From the NCBI GenBank assembly GCA_014529385.2, contig CM043953.1, forward strand, positions 73,187,872-73,251,871: a stretch of 64,000 nt of DNA. Direction: 5' to 3'. This document shows positions 22,846-36,900 of the stretch, one piece after another (the stretch's first letter is position 1; each line of letters begins with the position of its first letter). Under the pieces are notes generated by a model. It saw nothing but the letters and a program-made list of their open reading frames with translations. It did not search any database and was not told where the DNA came from. This DNA comes from Adiantum capillus-veneris (taxonomy: Eukaryota > Streptophyta > Polypodiopsida > Polypodiales > Pteridaceae). The position numbers and the translations under genes were made by a program.

Positions 22846-25800
22846 GATCCACAAAAGAGCTATATACTCTGTACAAGACCTCTGGGGATGCTCAATGGGT
22901 CCATCTCCTAGAGGAAGTACAAACTAGAGTACAATGTGAGTGCTAGCTACACATCATGGTGGCATATAGGAAGAATGCAATATAAACCATTAAGGAGGTG
23001 CATAATGCCATGTAATGTGTCCCTGATCCAAAATAAAAATATTAAAGACCGCGCCCATAGCCAAAGAAAAGAGTGTCTACGCTGCTCTGCTACCCTAGAG
23101 GAGCCTACCAATGTATCCCACTAGCAACAAAGAGTACGCATCAACTCTGACCAGATAGCACTCAAGGTGGTAGATGTCGGAGGAGCCAAGGATGTGAGCA
23201 CACCAAGCCCTCCAATATTCCATGGTGTAATGTTGTAAATCATTAACAAAACTTTATCCCTCTGTTGATATGCTTCCACCCACTGATGGACAGTGGGTGG
23301 AAGCATATCAAGAGTACCCTGTCTGAAGCCAAAATGTGTGATAATGACGACCAGATCAGTAGCAGAACCCTCGAACAGAATATGTAACCTCAGAAATCTC
23401 AACCCAGTTCTGTATTACTAGTACTTCCACCCACCGATGCACAATGGGTGGAAGCATATCAAGAGTGCCTTGTCTGAAGCCAAAATGTGTGATAATGATG
23501 ACCAGATTAGTAGCAGAACCCTCGAACAGAGTATGTGACCTCGGAAATCTCAACCCAGTTATGTATTACTAGTACTGGAAAACTTGCAGATGCTGACAAA
23601 AGCTGGGAAGTACAAAATTGAACGTACAAATGGGCCAAAAGGCCATGGGCAGCTGAGGCGCAGCCGTAAGCCAGAAACACTAGATGAAAGGGCCACGGGC
23701 AGCTGAGGCGCAGCCGTAAGCTAGAAACACAACCAAAGAGAGCGTTGAAAGGAACCCAGGTAGCTTCCAAACAATAGGCAACCAGACAAAGCATCATCAC
23801 CACCGGCTGCAAGCTAGCATCCAAAGAAGCCCACATCTCAGCGGAGAAAGGAGCCAAGACGGACAGCTAAGGATGAGGAAGACACAAAAGAAGCTAGATC
23901 TAGATCCCTGATTTGCTACGTAGTTTGGGTAATCGCGTAGCAGTTACAGTGAGATTTCCAGGGCTAATAACAGATTTTCAGTGGCATCTTTTAGAGATCT
24001 GTAGTAGTCTAGCAGTGGTGTTGAGTGATGGTGGAGCACCAACCGATCGTGTGCACATTCCCACTCTTTGAATGATTCTGCTCAATAGAGAGGGCTGATG
24101 AAGAAGCTTACAAAATACTGATACTAAGGTTTGTTTGGATGGCTCTCCAGCTGCAAGCAAGGCCGTAAACTGGCCTCCAAAACTGAGATGAAAGAGGTTT
24201 TTGGGGCGAGCCTGTGACACAGCTTTGCGGCTTAAATTAGAAGATCTTGGGCGCTTCTTTATGGCCAAGAATGTGGCTGCATTAGGCTGCCATTGTTGCT
24301 AAATTGGCTTTATCTGACAGGAAAATAATTCTAAATAAATTATTAGATTTATAAGTGGGAGGGTTTTCTCGCTTGTAATTCTAAATGAATTATTGGAATT
24401 TTAAGTGAGAGGGTTTTTCTCACTGGAGACATCCGAGTACAAAGTATTCCTAGTGCGTCATTCAAGTAATGACGGGAGCACAGAACGGGAATATCTGTAA
24501 GGCCACCAGGAACGGGTACTTCTGATGCGTCACATCAGATGGGTGACGGGGAGCATCAAAAAGACGTATCCGACCATCACGGACATCTCTGATGCGTCAT
24601 AGGATGGGTGACATAGAGCATCGTGGAGGAGATTGTACCGTAAGTTCGGTAGGAAAGGACTAGGTGATGGGTATTCCTGATGCGTCACAAGGTAGGTGAC
24701 AGGTGCATCGGAAGGGGAATATCCATAGTCAGGAGGAAATTCCAAACTGTGTTAGAATTGTGCACAAGGAAAAGCAAGCACTTGAATGAAGATGGGTTCA
24801 GAGGAAACTTTGAGGAAAAACAAATGCTTTCTGAGAAAGCGGGATTGCTTTTCGAGAAAGCAGATGCTTTCCCGCGAGGAAGTCTATGTCTGCATTGCAA
24901 CTGTGCATGTGATTGCATCCAGGGAGGCTTGGGAAGTGTTGTGAAAGCATTGTTTCTAACTTATAAGGTTCTATTGAGTTTTTGGACAGATTCAGATCAT
25001 TTTTAAAAGGTGACCGGCCGCCCACTTAATAAGTGGGCAGCCTATGATTAGATAAAGCAGTAAAAACCAGCCAACGATTTTTCTCTCTTTTTCTGGCAGA
25101 AGAGCCCACAAAAAAAAAAAACACGAAAAACGGCCACGATCTCTACGCGAGCAGCCAATGCTTTGCTATCTTTGCCGTGGCCATGGAGCTATAAAAGCAT
25201 CACATGCCCTCACTCAAAGGAGGAGATCAGTTCTTGCAAGAAGAAGATGCTGCTGCAGATTTTATCCGCAAAGAAGACGTTGTGGGTGATGCCCATGGCT
25301 GCCCCAAGTGTACGAAATGTTGCCAAGACCCAATGCGCGAGTTCCCTTGCGAAGAAGTGCCTACGGAGCGCATTTCCATCGCGACAAGCTGCTGTTTTCC
25401 TCCGTTTTCAGCCCATAAACGTCGTAGATGGGGCTGATTTAGAGAAGGAACCCTAGAACACACCTCTTTTGTGTGTAGGAACGGAAGAGAGGACCTTCTC
25501 TGTAGAGATCTCTTCTGGGGAATTTCTTTTCAAAACCGAGTTGCGTTTCGAGCGTCGAGACTTTGAAGGTAACGATTTTCATGTTATGATCTCTAAGTAT
25601 TTGTTTGCAGGTGTACTTCCCCTTAGTGAGGGAGTAGGAGCAGAGGAAGGCATGAGCCTCTGCAGGAGAAAGTGCTCTGAGGAACTAGAGCCAGATCAGC
25701 CCAAGGGTTTTGTACCCAAGTTTGGGAAGTAGATCCACGGATCAGAGAGAGGTAGTCTCTCGAGTTGTGATCCGGGAGTTGGGATTCCCAAGTAAGGACT

Positions 25801-28800
25801 TCGTGCTCGGGAAAGCAGAGTTGTTCTGCGGGAAGAAGACTCTGGAAACAGAGTGGGAAAAGAGAGTTGCAAGGATGCCACGCCTTGAGTCTTGGAAGGT
25901 GAGATCCAAAGGCGAGAACCTTAGTTCTCGAGGATTTGAAATAAGGAACGGAAGTTCCTTGGAATAGGGTTTTGCCCTAGGTATCGGAAGCTAGAAGCAG
26001 CATCAAGTCTTATTCTAGAACGAACGTGGTAATACGTTCGGTTCAAGTGCTTGTATAGACTTCTACTCAGTAATAAAGATACTATTAGGGGGGGGACCAA
26101 CCCATCTTCTGGTCCCAATATTGTGTTGATCTTCTCACTCTCTATCTCTCTCTATATCCTCTGGCTTCAGTAATTAAGTGATAAATTCTATTTATCCGAG
26201 TATATTTTATATTGCTATGCGCTACCGTTTGTGACAGCCATCAAGCAATTGCTAGGGCTGAATACTACCACCATCACTTGCTGCTTTGTGGGGCTCAAAA
26301 CAAAAGGAAGAGCTATCTTGTGGGCATCAAGGTTGAGTTTGTGAAAGGAGAGGGTGGATCTGGTCGTACGCTACAAAAAAATTTGAGGGGAGAAATCCAG
26401 GGCACACAGACCCAAAGGTTCTTGCTATAAGAGGAGGGCGTCTTGATTGATGATCCTTTTTGGCGCCTGGGTTACATCTATTCGACCAAATAATTTAAAA
26501 ATATCCTATTACAGGAAATTAATCTTGAATTTTTGAATAATACTCAAATAAACGATTAATAAATACCAAGTAATAAAAAGTACAATGCAATTTAGGAATA
26601 CTAGAGTTTAGAGTCTAAATAACGGTCACCAGTGGGCACAAAGCTACTAGACTACTTGGAGGTAAAAAAAAGCTAACTCATGAACAACCAAGTAACACCA
26701 GTTGATAGTCCACTATCTATGTCTCTTGGAAGTAAGAGTACAAGTACAGAACACCACGAGATCCTAAAAACACAATTCTACGTGAACATGGAGGTAACAA
26801 CCAAGGCTCAAACACAACCAACTTATGCCTAAATGCACCAATGACCAACTCTTTCCTAAGAAGTAAGAACCATTGGCTCAAACACAACTAGTGAATTCTA
26901 AGTAAGATACCTCTATGCTCACTTCGAAGTAAGAGCATTTGTTCGAAAAAAACTAAGCTAGCCCTATTGCATGCCCTAACTACAAATAGAACCTTGGAGG
27001 TAAGAGTATCATCTCATAATAACCAAGAGGTTTGTTTGTTGCGCTAATCTTGTCCATTTGGAAGTAAGAACAAAGGTTCGGAACAACCAAAAGAGCTCCC
27101 ACACCAAGAAAATCTTAAAAGTAAGATCAAGTGCTCAAACAACCAAGAGAACAATTACTACATTGTTGTTACCAAATCATTCTCAAGGGATTAACTAACT
27201 TTCTACCCTAATCCACAAAGGTAACTGAAATTTATTATCCTAATCCATGACACCCTAAACGTATATGATGTCTTAACCTGTACACCTAACTAAATTGAGG
27301 CTTAAAAAAGCTACTTCAAACATCCTCAAAAGCTATCAATAATGAAGCAAAGATTGTACTCTTTTGAAGGAGACGCACAAACATCTAAGGATAAGAAAAA
27401 GAAAAGGAAGAAGGCTCTAGTTAGGATGAGATTTTAATTATGAACAAAAATCCTCTAAGGAGTAGACCAAGTTGCAAGCTCACCAAATCTGAAGTTGCAC
27501 AATACACAAAAGATTGCATGTTTTATATTGTCCAAAGCCTAGGGCTCTTCGTCACGTTAATTCTTCTGTGCTTGGAGATGAGCAAAAGGCATGCCGCCAA
27601 AGAAACTTAATGAAAAACTCCTTTTCTTTTTCATGAGAATGGTGAAGTGGGGAAGTGGTTACAGGCTATTCGTTCAAGGAAGGCTATTTAATGTGGAAAA
27701 ATTTGTTGTGTGACAAGCGTTTTGGAATAAGGTTTTGACAAAGTGCCGTTGTCCACCTTTTTCGGGCCATCGCGGCATAGAAACCACCTTGAAGAGTGTG
27801 GAATAGTTCTTCTATTGGCCAAGGCTTAAAAAGGATGTGGACGAGTTTGTTCGCATGTTTAGTATGCCAGAAGGTCAACTTTGATAGGCATAAGGCACCA
27901 GGTCTTCTGCAACCTTTACCAATACCTAGCTAATCGTGGGAAAGTATAGCAACGGACTTCATTTTTTATCTTCCCAAGACTCAGAGTGGGCATGATGGCA
28001 TTTGAACAGTCATCAACAAATTTAGCAAGCATGCTCATTTTGTTCCGTCAAGAAGAGAGTTGAGCCCGATCATTTGGCTAAGCTGTTTGTCTCACAGATT
28101 TTTAGACTACATGGTAAATAGTTTCAGATAGAGATCCCCGTTTTACAAGTTTGCTTTGGAGGGCAATCTGAGAGAATATTGGTACACAGTTACAATTCTC
28201 GTCCTTGTTCCCATTTTACTAGTTTGTTTTGGAGGGCAATCTGAGAGAATATTAATACACAGTTACAATTCTCGTCCTCGTTCCACCCACAGATAGGTAA
28301 GCAATCAGTTGCCCTTGCTGGAATTTGCCTACAATAATACGGTTCATACATCTACAGGTAGAGTGCCATTTGAGATTATCGAGGGTAAATGTGAGTCCAT
28401 TGAGACCTTTCAAAGGTGGGGTGCCAGTGAACAGGGAGCCAAAGGAGCAGCCCAAAGTGGAAGAGATACTTGGAAGATTCACAATGCATTTCATGTGAGT
28501 CTATTGAGACCTTTCAAAGGTGAGGTGCCAGGGGACAGGGAACCAGAGGAGCAGCCCAAAGTGGAAGAGAGAGGAAATTCTCATTCCAGAACAGGTCTTG
28601 GCTCAAAAGGAAAGGAGAGTGACAAAGATCGGATGATAGTGCGTCTCAGGATCCTGATGATTGAGACTGACATGCCAACGGACGAAAGCGACTAGCGAGG
28701 CTACCCACGGGTCCTAGGGCACAAGGAAATAAAGTAAAGGAAATCAGCTAGTAGATCAAAGAATTCCATAGATCTAGATTGAGGTGCCAAGGACAGGGAG

Positions 28801-30638
28801 GCCAACAGGGCTACCAATAGGTCAAAGGGCACAAGAAAACAACAGAAAGGTAAGCTAGGTCCACCGCGATGCAAAGTGGATGGAGGAGAATAACCTCGCA
28901 AATTCTCTTCAGAGAGAGTTGTACCTTGAAGCTTTTGGGCTCTTAGCAGTGTTTATCCTAAAAGTTACCGATGAATCAGTAGGTTGAATCTGGTGCAGTG
29001 CGCACTACACAAGAGGGGAGCCGCTCCACTCCCTTGTCAGAGATTGCTTAGATTGAATAAAGTCACTAAGTTCTCTTTGAGATTTTAGGGTACTGATGGG
29101 CCGACATTATTTTGTGGAATGACTTTATGAACTGTGTGCACTGAATTGGAAATTTCCTTGATTGAACTGAAAACATGTGCTCTTTCAGGTGTGTATTGTT
29201 AAAGACATGTAGAGAAAGATAAAATCTCTGCACCATTTTATTTCATGAATGATAAGAACTTAGTGCATCTAGAGAGATAATTAAGATCTCGATGTGATGG
29301 CTAAGTGAATGAATAATGAATGTGATTTGAACTTAGTGCATATAGACATCTGTTAGAGATCAATGAGATCTAGATGTGATGCCTAAGCGAATGTGAACTG
29401 AATGAGATTCTAATGCATCAAGATGTTTATCTCGATGAGATGACTGGATACAGTCGTGAGTGCATCAAGAGTCCATGAAAGATGAGATGGCTACACAATG
29501 ATCTAAGTGCATCAAGAGTTCTGAACGGAACACGATGGCTAGATTGAATGACTGAAAACACGGTGTTCGGTGTGAACTAAGTGTTTGATTTTGTGACTTG
29601 CACGCTATGTAGATGTACTGTCTTATGGGGATGGTCATGGGCATGGTTTGCTTGATTGAAATGTGAAGTGAAAAGATACGAGTCTAATGGTAACAAGATT
29701 TAGTAGATCAAAACATCCGTGAAAAGCTCATCGTGGTCTGGATGTGATTGCTAAATGGTTACAATCATCTGGATTTGTATCTGAGATCCTCGACAGAAAT
29801 GTGATTGACCAGTGACTGATGTCTTTATAGAAGTGCTAGATTAGTGGAGTCTGGTGCTAAGTACAAAGAGTCAGTGTCTACTGAAGAAAGTTTTTGTCCT
29901 TTGGCTGTTTTTGCAGGTGTAATTGAGGGCGATTACAATTCTTTCAAGAGGGGGGAATGTCACAAAGTGATGACATGGCATGACCAACTGGAAGAGGTGG
30001 CTGAGGGGACAAGAGAAACTGAACCAACCAACTTCAAGAACTCATGGAGCATAGGCCAAGGGGCCCAAAACGCTAAAAGAGAGAAACTTGGACTTTGGAA
30101 GAGATTTTTGTAAATCGCGCTGACATGCTCATGTGGCAGGCCATACGGAATTTTGCATTTTGAGCTTTTGTCCCACCTGGCTCTGCTTTTAGGCATCCCA
30201 TGTAAGTTTAAAAGAGCCCTTGGGCCTCTCACTTTGCAAAGCATTTGGACGCAGAGTCTGAGAGCAGAGAACTCTCGGGAGTTGTATTTCGATGTGAGAA
30301 ATAATAAAGAAATACTGAAAGGGGCACCAGTCTTTGGGGCCAGTGCATCTGGGCGCGGAACTCGACCGTGCCGTGTCGTCTCATTATGGGACTGGATTGA
30401 GCTAGCTAGTTTGCATTGCATTCTTGTACACCCCTACGCATATATTTCAAATACCCTCAGTGTTAGTGCTCCATCTCCCACCCCACTCCACTCATCACTC
30501 CTATCCTACTAGTTCAATCCTATTTTATTTTATTTCATGTTATATTTTGTCCTTTTTCTGGTCACCCAGAGGGCATTGACAGTTGTACATCGATTTTGTC
30601 TCATAGGTCGAGTTCGGCCTCTAGTAGACGTTAATAAA

Positions 30639-30720
<82 letters not shown>

Positions 30721-31430
30721 ACTTCAGCGATTTTGCAGTTTTTGTTCGTGTGTCTGCCATTGATTTCTCGCTTGGAGTGTCCAAGCCTGTAACACTCGTG
30801 GCTGCCCGTTTGACTGCCCTAGCCTTCCCGTCCCTCCAATTGCCTGGGGTTTTCAACCTTGTTTAGGTGACTTTGCCCCGCAACGCATACTCTATGGAGT
30901 ATTGATGTACTCTTCAGTGTATTATAGAGGAAGAGGCTAAAAATAACCAAAGAAGTTCAAAGATCCAAACTTTGACAATATGTGACCTCAACTTCGTTGC
31001 TTGTCCAAACATGAAGAATAAGATTATCACCTCTTGATTATACCAGTTGGAACTTGGCGGGCAATGTCAGACGTTCGAGCTCTTGCAACTGTAGATGTTC
31101 CTTGTCCTTTTCACCACTTGTGGCTTTTGGTAGTTCCAGTTTTTGATATACAGTTATTGAGTATGCTTTGGGTGGAAGAGCCTATCTTTCAAAGGTTGTT
31201 GTCATCCCCTCTCCACTTAGCTTGCCAAGGCACTTTTTACTTTCTCATGAAGAGGTTTACCCGTGGCATACAGTTTTCTACAGTTTGCCATGTGGCTAGT
31301 TGTATCCAATTTTTTTAGCTTTCAGATTGTCGTCTTCGGACTTGCTATGTAATCACTGTTGTACTTGCCCTCAGAATCGGCACTATTTGGGCATGAGGGA
31401 TTTTTCAAGTAATAGAAAGCAACCTCTTTC

Positions 31431-31512
<82 letters not shown>

Positions 31513-33938
31513 AAATGTTATATTAAATGTCTTCAAAAGGCAAAAATGACCTATGAGACCCAAAAAGTTACATCTCGGGAGAAGCTCATCAAGTGTCGAA
31601 GAAATGAAATGAAATGTCATATTAAACGTCTTCAAAAGGTAAAAATGACCTATGAGAACCAAAAAGTTACATCTCTGGAGAATCTCATCAAGTGTCGAAG
31701 AAATGAAATGAAATGTTATACTAACGTCTTCAAAAGGGCACAATGACCTATGAGACCAATCTGTTACAAAATGGTGAATCTAATACCATGTCTGGGTACA
31801 AAAGAACTAGAACAAAGATACTACAACTAGAACCCATCCTCATCTGCACTCTAGATGTCGAGAGAGTATGGCTCGAATCCTCTGTTGTGCTCTCTGTCGA
31901 TGTTTTGTAGCCCGTCTCCTCAATCGTGGCCGTCTGGATCTCCGTAGCTCCAGTGCTCGGTCGATGAGAGTGCCAGTAGTGGTCGGATGAGTGTGTGCCA
32001 AGCTCTGTAGTGATGGCTGCTCCTCAGGCTGTCCCATACCTAGTGAAAAGAAATTTGTAATCTGTTTCTGGGACTGTCTCTCTCTATCTCTCCCCAGTAA
32101 AGTGTCTCTATATCTGTGTAACTCGAGTAGGTATAGCCCAAGACATCTCTGATCCTCATAACTCATGACCCTAGAGAAAGGACCGAAACCTTCTCTGAAT
32201 AAGCAGTGGAAACGGCCCCGTATCTCATAGTCCACTGTGCAATGACATATGTAATATAGCTCTGTCTCTGGCTCTAGCTAGCATAAGCGGCATATCCTGC
32301 TGTCTGTTGGTATCCCTCTAAATCTACCAGTCTGATATGAGGATGTGCGTATTTGACCAATGGCACACCGCAAACCATGAGACATATGTGTGCCCATGTA
32401 GCTGGGTCGAATCACAAACCCATCTCTTGTGAGGTGGAGAAGATGCTCTTTGTCACAAACTGGTGACGTGGCATGCCCGGACACACTCGCACTGGCTAGC
32501 AGTAGAGGAAAATGCGGAGATAGTGTTGACGTGGTAGTCCCGAATTTTTCCGCGTAAAACGCTGAGACTGCAGACGTGGCATCTGTACAGAAACCTGCTT
32601 TTGCACAGTAGTTGCTGACGTGGCAAAGCATACGGAAAAGCTCGATTTATGCTGGATGATTTTTACCCAGTGCTTTTGAGCCAATTGCTTTATTTTTAAA
32701 AGCTTTTGGTTACTGCTTTTGGGGCTCTGCTTTTGGGCATCCCTTGTAACTTATAAATAAGTGGGCAGGGTTCTCACTCCTCAGAGCATCTGGATGCAGA
32801 GTCTGAGAGTGAGAACCCTCCCAGTCTCTTGTACTTTGAACACAATTTAATACAGAAAGAAATACCGAAAGGGCGCCAGTCTTTGGGGCCAATATCTCTA
32901 GGCACGGAACTCCGCCGGGCCGTGTCAATTGGGAGAATTGTGAACTGTTTTGAAGTGAATCTCTGCTGTGTCGCGGTAGAATCTTGACTTCGAGTGTCCA
33001 AGTTTGTTACACTCTCTATAGAAAGCCATCTTCGTGCCCAACTCCTGTGGCGGCTCTATCCATGTCCTCCTAGTATCCATCTGGATCAGGTCCCGACGAA
33101 TAAGTCTAGTAATCTCCACCCGTGTAAGAGAGATTGAGGGTGCCTGAAGAGAGTACTGGAAAGGGGGCAGCCTGTCCATGGTGAAGCCATGCGTCTGAAA
33201 CCATGATGTCATCTGTGCATACCAGCATGAAGTGTCCCCCTGAAGAGCTAACTGTCGGGAAGACTCAAGGGCCAGTCTAGCATATCTGTCTCTAGTAGTA
33301 TCCCACAAGCTGTGCACAAAGGAGACTAATCTGGTAAGCGCCTCAATCTCCATAGGAGGGGCAGCTAGCTCTACTCGAATGATAGCGTTGAGTACGGAGG
33401 CCTTGGCTCTGATCAATCGAGAGATCATAGATACCAAGGGCCTCTCCATACGTCTCCAACCATCCTGGCCTACAGAAGGTCCCCATATCACCCCATACAA
33501 CATAGCTGAGGCTACTAAAGTATCAAAGAGCTATAACTTTGTCTGAGGTTCCTGGAACTGAACCTGCGAACACATCCTCTCCAAGCCTCCCAAGGCCGCA
33601 AAAGCTCTAGTCAATCTAGTCTCTACTGCTCTCCCCAAAGAAAACCTCGGCCCAGTAAAGACAAACCCAAGGTAAGTGTATGCATCTGTATACTCTACAA
33701 TCTCCTAATCATATGTGAAAGTCAGTACTGATCTCCTGATCCACTGTGGTGTCACAGAAATGAAATGAAATGTTATATCTTCAAAAGGCCAAAATGACTA
33801 TGAGACCAAACTGATACAATCTTGGTGGATCTAATACAATGTCTGGGTACAAAAATAAAATCAAGTAAAGTAAAAACTAAAATCTTAACTGCTAGATGTG
33901 AATTAGGCAGCTAGCTGGAACTGTGTAGGATATGAGTA

Positions 33939-33975
<37 letters not shown>

Positions 33976-36900
33976 GTGACTGGGGGCTAATAGTAATACA
34001 ACACAATGTGGGTGCGCGTGTGGGAATATAATGGGTGAGAGTTTAGTCGTGGGCGTCTAGATCTCCCTAGCTTGGTCGCTCGATCGATCAACGTGCCTTT
34101 GGTGTGACGAGAATGTGAGCTTTGTTGTGGTAGTTGCACCTCTGGCTGCCCAGTGTCCACTCTAACCAAGTCTGTGATCCATCTTTGAGACTGGCTAGCC
34201 TCTCCTCTCATTAGGCTCTCTCTGTGTCTACGCAGCTCGAGCAAAAACAGACCCAGACATCTCTGGTCCTCATACCCCATGAGTCTAGAAAGTGGTCCAA
34301 AGCCCTCTCTGAACAGGGAGTGTAAGCGGCCTCATATCTCATAGTAAACTGGGCAGTGGCATGTGTAGTGCAACTCTGTCTCAGGCCCCATGTGACATAG
34401 GGGACATGTCTTGGCCTCTGCTGGTACTCCGTTGTCTCTACTAGTCTCAATCCGAAGCTGGTGTGAAAATGTGTGTATCTGGCCAATAGCACATCGTATC
34501 CCATGAGATAAGTGGGTGTCCATGTATTTGGGCCTCCTCATAAAACCATCCTCAATAATAGAAAGCCATTTTCGTGCCCAACTCCGGAGCTGGCTGTATC
34601 CAAGTCCTCCTAGTATCTAGCTGAATCAGGTCTTGGCGGATGAGCCTAGTGATCTCGGACTGTGTAAGAGTCAAAGAGTGTGCATCCAATGAGTACTGGA
34701 AGGGGGGCAATCTGTCCATGCTGAGAGAGAGAGAGAGAGAGAAATGAAATGATATATTAACGTCTTCAAAAGGCCAAAATGACCTATGAGACCATCAGAT
34801 ACAAAGTGGTGAATCTAATACAACGTATGAAGTACAAGTACAAAAAGTACTGAAAGTAAAAATGAAAACTGAAAATGAGTGTGAAATGTGAAATGTGAAA
34901 ATGTAGAATAGGCCCTCAATGACAATCTGGGTGTCGTGCTAGAATGCCTCTGATCCTCTGTTGGAGTCTCCGTCGATGGAGTGTGCTCCTGTGTCTCGGT
35001 CGTGGTCGTCTCGATCTCCCGAGCTCAGTCGCCTTGTCAATGAGGGTGCCTCTCGTATGAATGCGGGTACAACCCTGTGCTGGTGGTTGGTCTCTTGGCT
35101 CCCTCGATCCAAAGAAGTCTGTGATCTGTCTTTGCGACTGTCGTGCTCCATGTCTCCTCAACAGACTATCTCTATGTCGATGTAGCTCAAGTAGATATAA
35201 GCCAAGGCATCTCTGATCCTGATACCTCATGACTCTATCTAGGGGTCCAAAACCCTCCCTGAATAAGCAATGGAAGCGCCCTCGTATCTCATAATACACA
35301 ATGCAGTGGCATATGTAGTGTAGCTCTGTCTCTGGCTCTCCACCGCATAGTTGACATATCCTAGACTCCGGCGGTATCCCTCTGAATCTACCCATCTCAG
35401 TCTCCAGCTGGTGTGAGGATGTGCGAATCTGACCAATAGCACATCGCAGACCATGAGACAAATGAGTGTCCATGTAGCTCGGACGAGTCACAAACCCATC
35501 TCCCGAAAGTTGGAGAAGGTGCTCTTTGTAAAAAGCCATCTTCGTGCCCAACTCCTGCATCAGTTCTACCCATGTCCTCCTGGTGTCCAACTGTATTAGA
35601 TCCTGCCGAATGAGTCTAGTGATCTCCGTCCGTGTGACTGGCAGGGAGGGTGCATCTAGGGAATACTGAAAAGGAGGCAATCTATCCATGCTAAGACCAT
35701 GCCTCTGAAACCATGAGGTCATCTGCGCATACCAACATGATGCATCTCCTTGCATCGCTAACTGTCTAGAAGACTCAAGAGCCAATCTAGTATATCTGCC
35801 TTTGTGTATCCCATAGACTGTGCATAAAGGACACTGATCTAGTAAGAGCCTCAATCTCAATAGGAGGGGCGGCTACCTCCGCTCGAATAATCGCATGTGG
35901 TACGGAGGCCTTGGCTCTAATCATCCGGGATATCATAAATACAAAGGGTCTCTCCATGTTCCTCCAACTGTCATGATTCACAGATGGTCCCCAAACTTGG
36001 ACCCCATAAAGCATAGCTGAAGCAAGCAAAGTATCAAAGAGCCATAGCTTTGTTCGTGGTTCTTGAAACTGAACCTGCGAACACATCCTCTCTAACCCTC
36101 CCAATGCCGCATAGGCTTTGGACAGTCTAGTCTCTGCTGCTCTCCTCAGAGTAAACCTCGGTCCCGTGAATACCACCCCCAGATATGTATATTCATTTGT
36201 GTACTCCACAGTGTCCTGACCATATACGAGTGTAGGTGCCGATCTCTTGATCCACTGTGGTGTGGTGTTAAACACCATAACCTTGGTTTTACCAAGGTTC
36301 ACAGACAGTCCACTATCCTCTGCAAAGTTGTGCAATGCATCTAACTGTCTCTGCATGCCCTCTGGCGACTCTGATATCAACACAATATCAGCAGCATATA
36401 ATAATAAAGGGATCCATGTCCCTGCTAGCTGAGCGCCTCTGTCACCCTCTCTGTCAATGTAGTCAGAGACCTCATCTACATACATACCAAAAAGTGTAGG
36501 GGACAAAGGACACTCTTGCTTCACTCCAATAGTGGAATGAACAATGTTAGAAATCCCCTCAAGAGTGCGTACCTGGCCAGTCACTGAGCCGTATAAAGCC
36601 ATGATCCCCCATATGATCTCTGTGGGTACTCCCAACTTCAGAAGTTGTGCATCAATCTGGCCCTCGGCATTGTGTCAAATGCTTTGCGGAAGTCCACAAA
36701 GCAACAATACATCCGTCTCCCATGTGCCTGACCCTCCTCAATAATGGCTATGAGTGTAAGAATATGGTCCAAAGTGGAGAAACCCCTCCTGAGTCCAGCT
36801 TGTCCTGCTGCTCGTATGCCCTCATTTTCTGCCCATTTACTCGGTTGTTGTTCAAGAATGGATGCATACAACCGTGCCAATGTGTGCCCTATCATAATAG

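Larger units (their letters stand above)
31510..33756 (-). mobile_element. LINE copy L1 with three tandem 3' tails, 5'-truncated
   Basis: On the minus strand the copy runs from the RT downstream region (CSQVQFQEP-like, about 33560) through the zinc finger (RICRLC, about 32278-32300) and the C-terminus (31840-32235). The 3' UTR end is present three times in tandem (31510-31601, 31602-31700 and from 31701), each with GTCTTCAAAAGG and TGACCTATGAGA on the plus strand. A solo LTR (32451-33011) splits the coding part. The 5' side is replaced at 33757 by the 3' end of L2. There are many frameshifts. Confidence 0.8.

Noticed and set aside
23265-23311. microRNA precursor
   Set aside because: The stem is only 20 bp with a 7-base loop, shorter than usual plant precursors, and lies in a duplicated repeat.
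24530-25025. Short frames on both strands near 24.7 kb as a small gene
   Set aside because: They cross the minisatellite and show no conserved motif.
25163-25967. Cluster of plus-strand frames as a real gene
   Set aside because: The frames overlap in different phases, have no domain or splice pattern I recognise, and lie in the last intron near LTR-like signals.
27640-30794. Complete gypsy element with a matching 5' LTR upstream
   Set aside because: I could not find a sequence upstream matching the LTR at 29958; only the integrase remnant, PPT and 3' LTR are supported.
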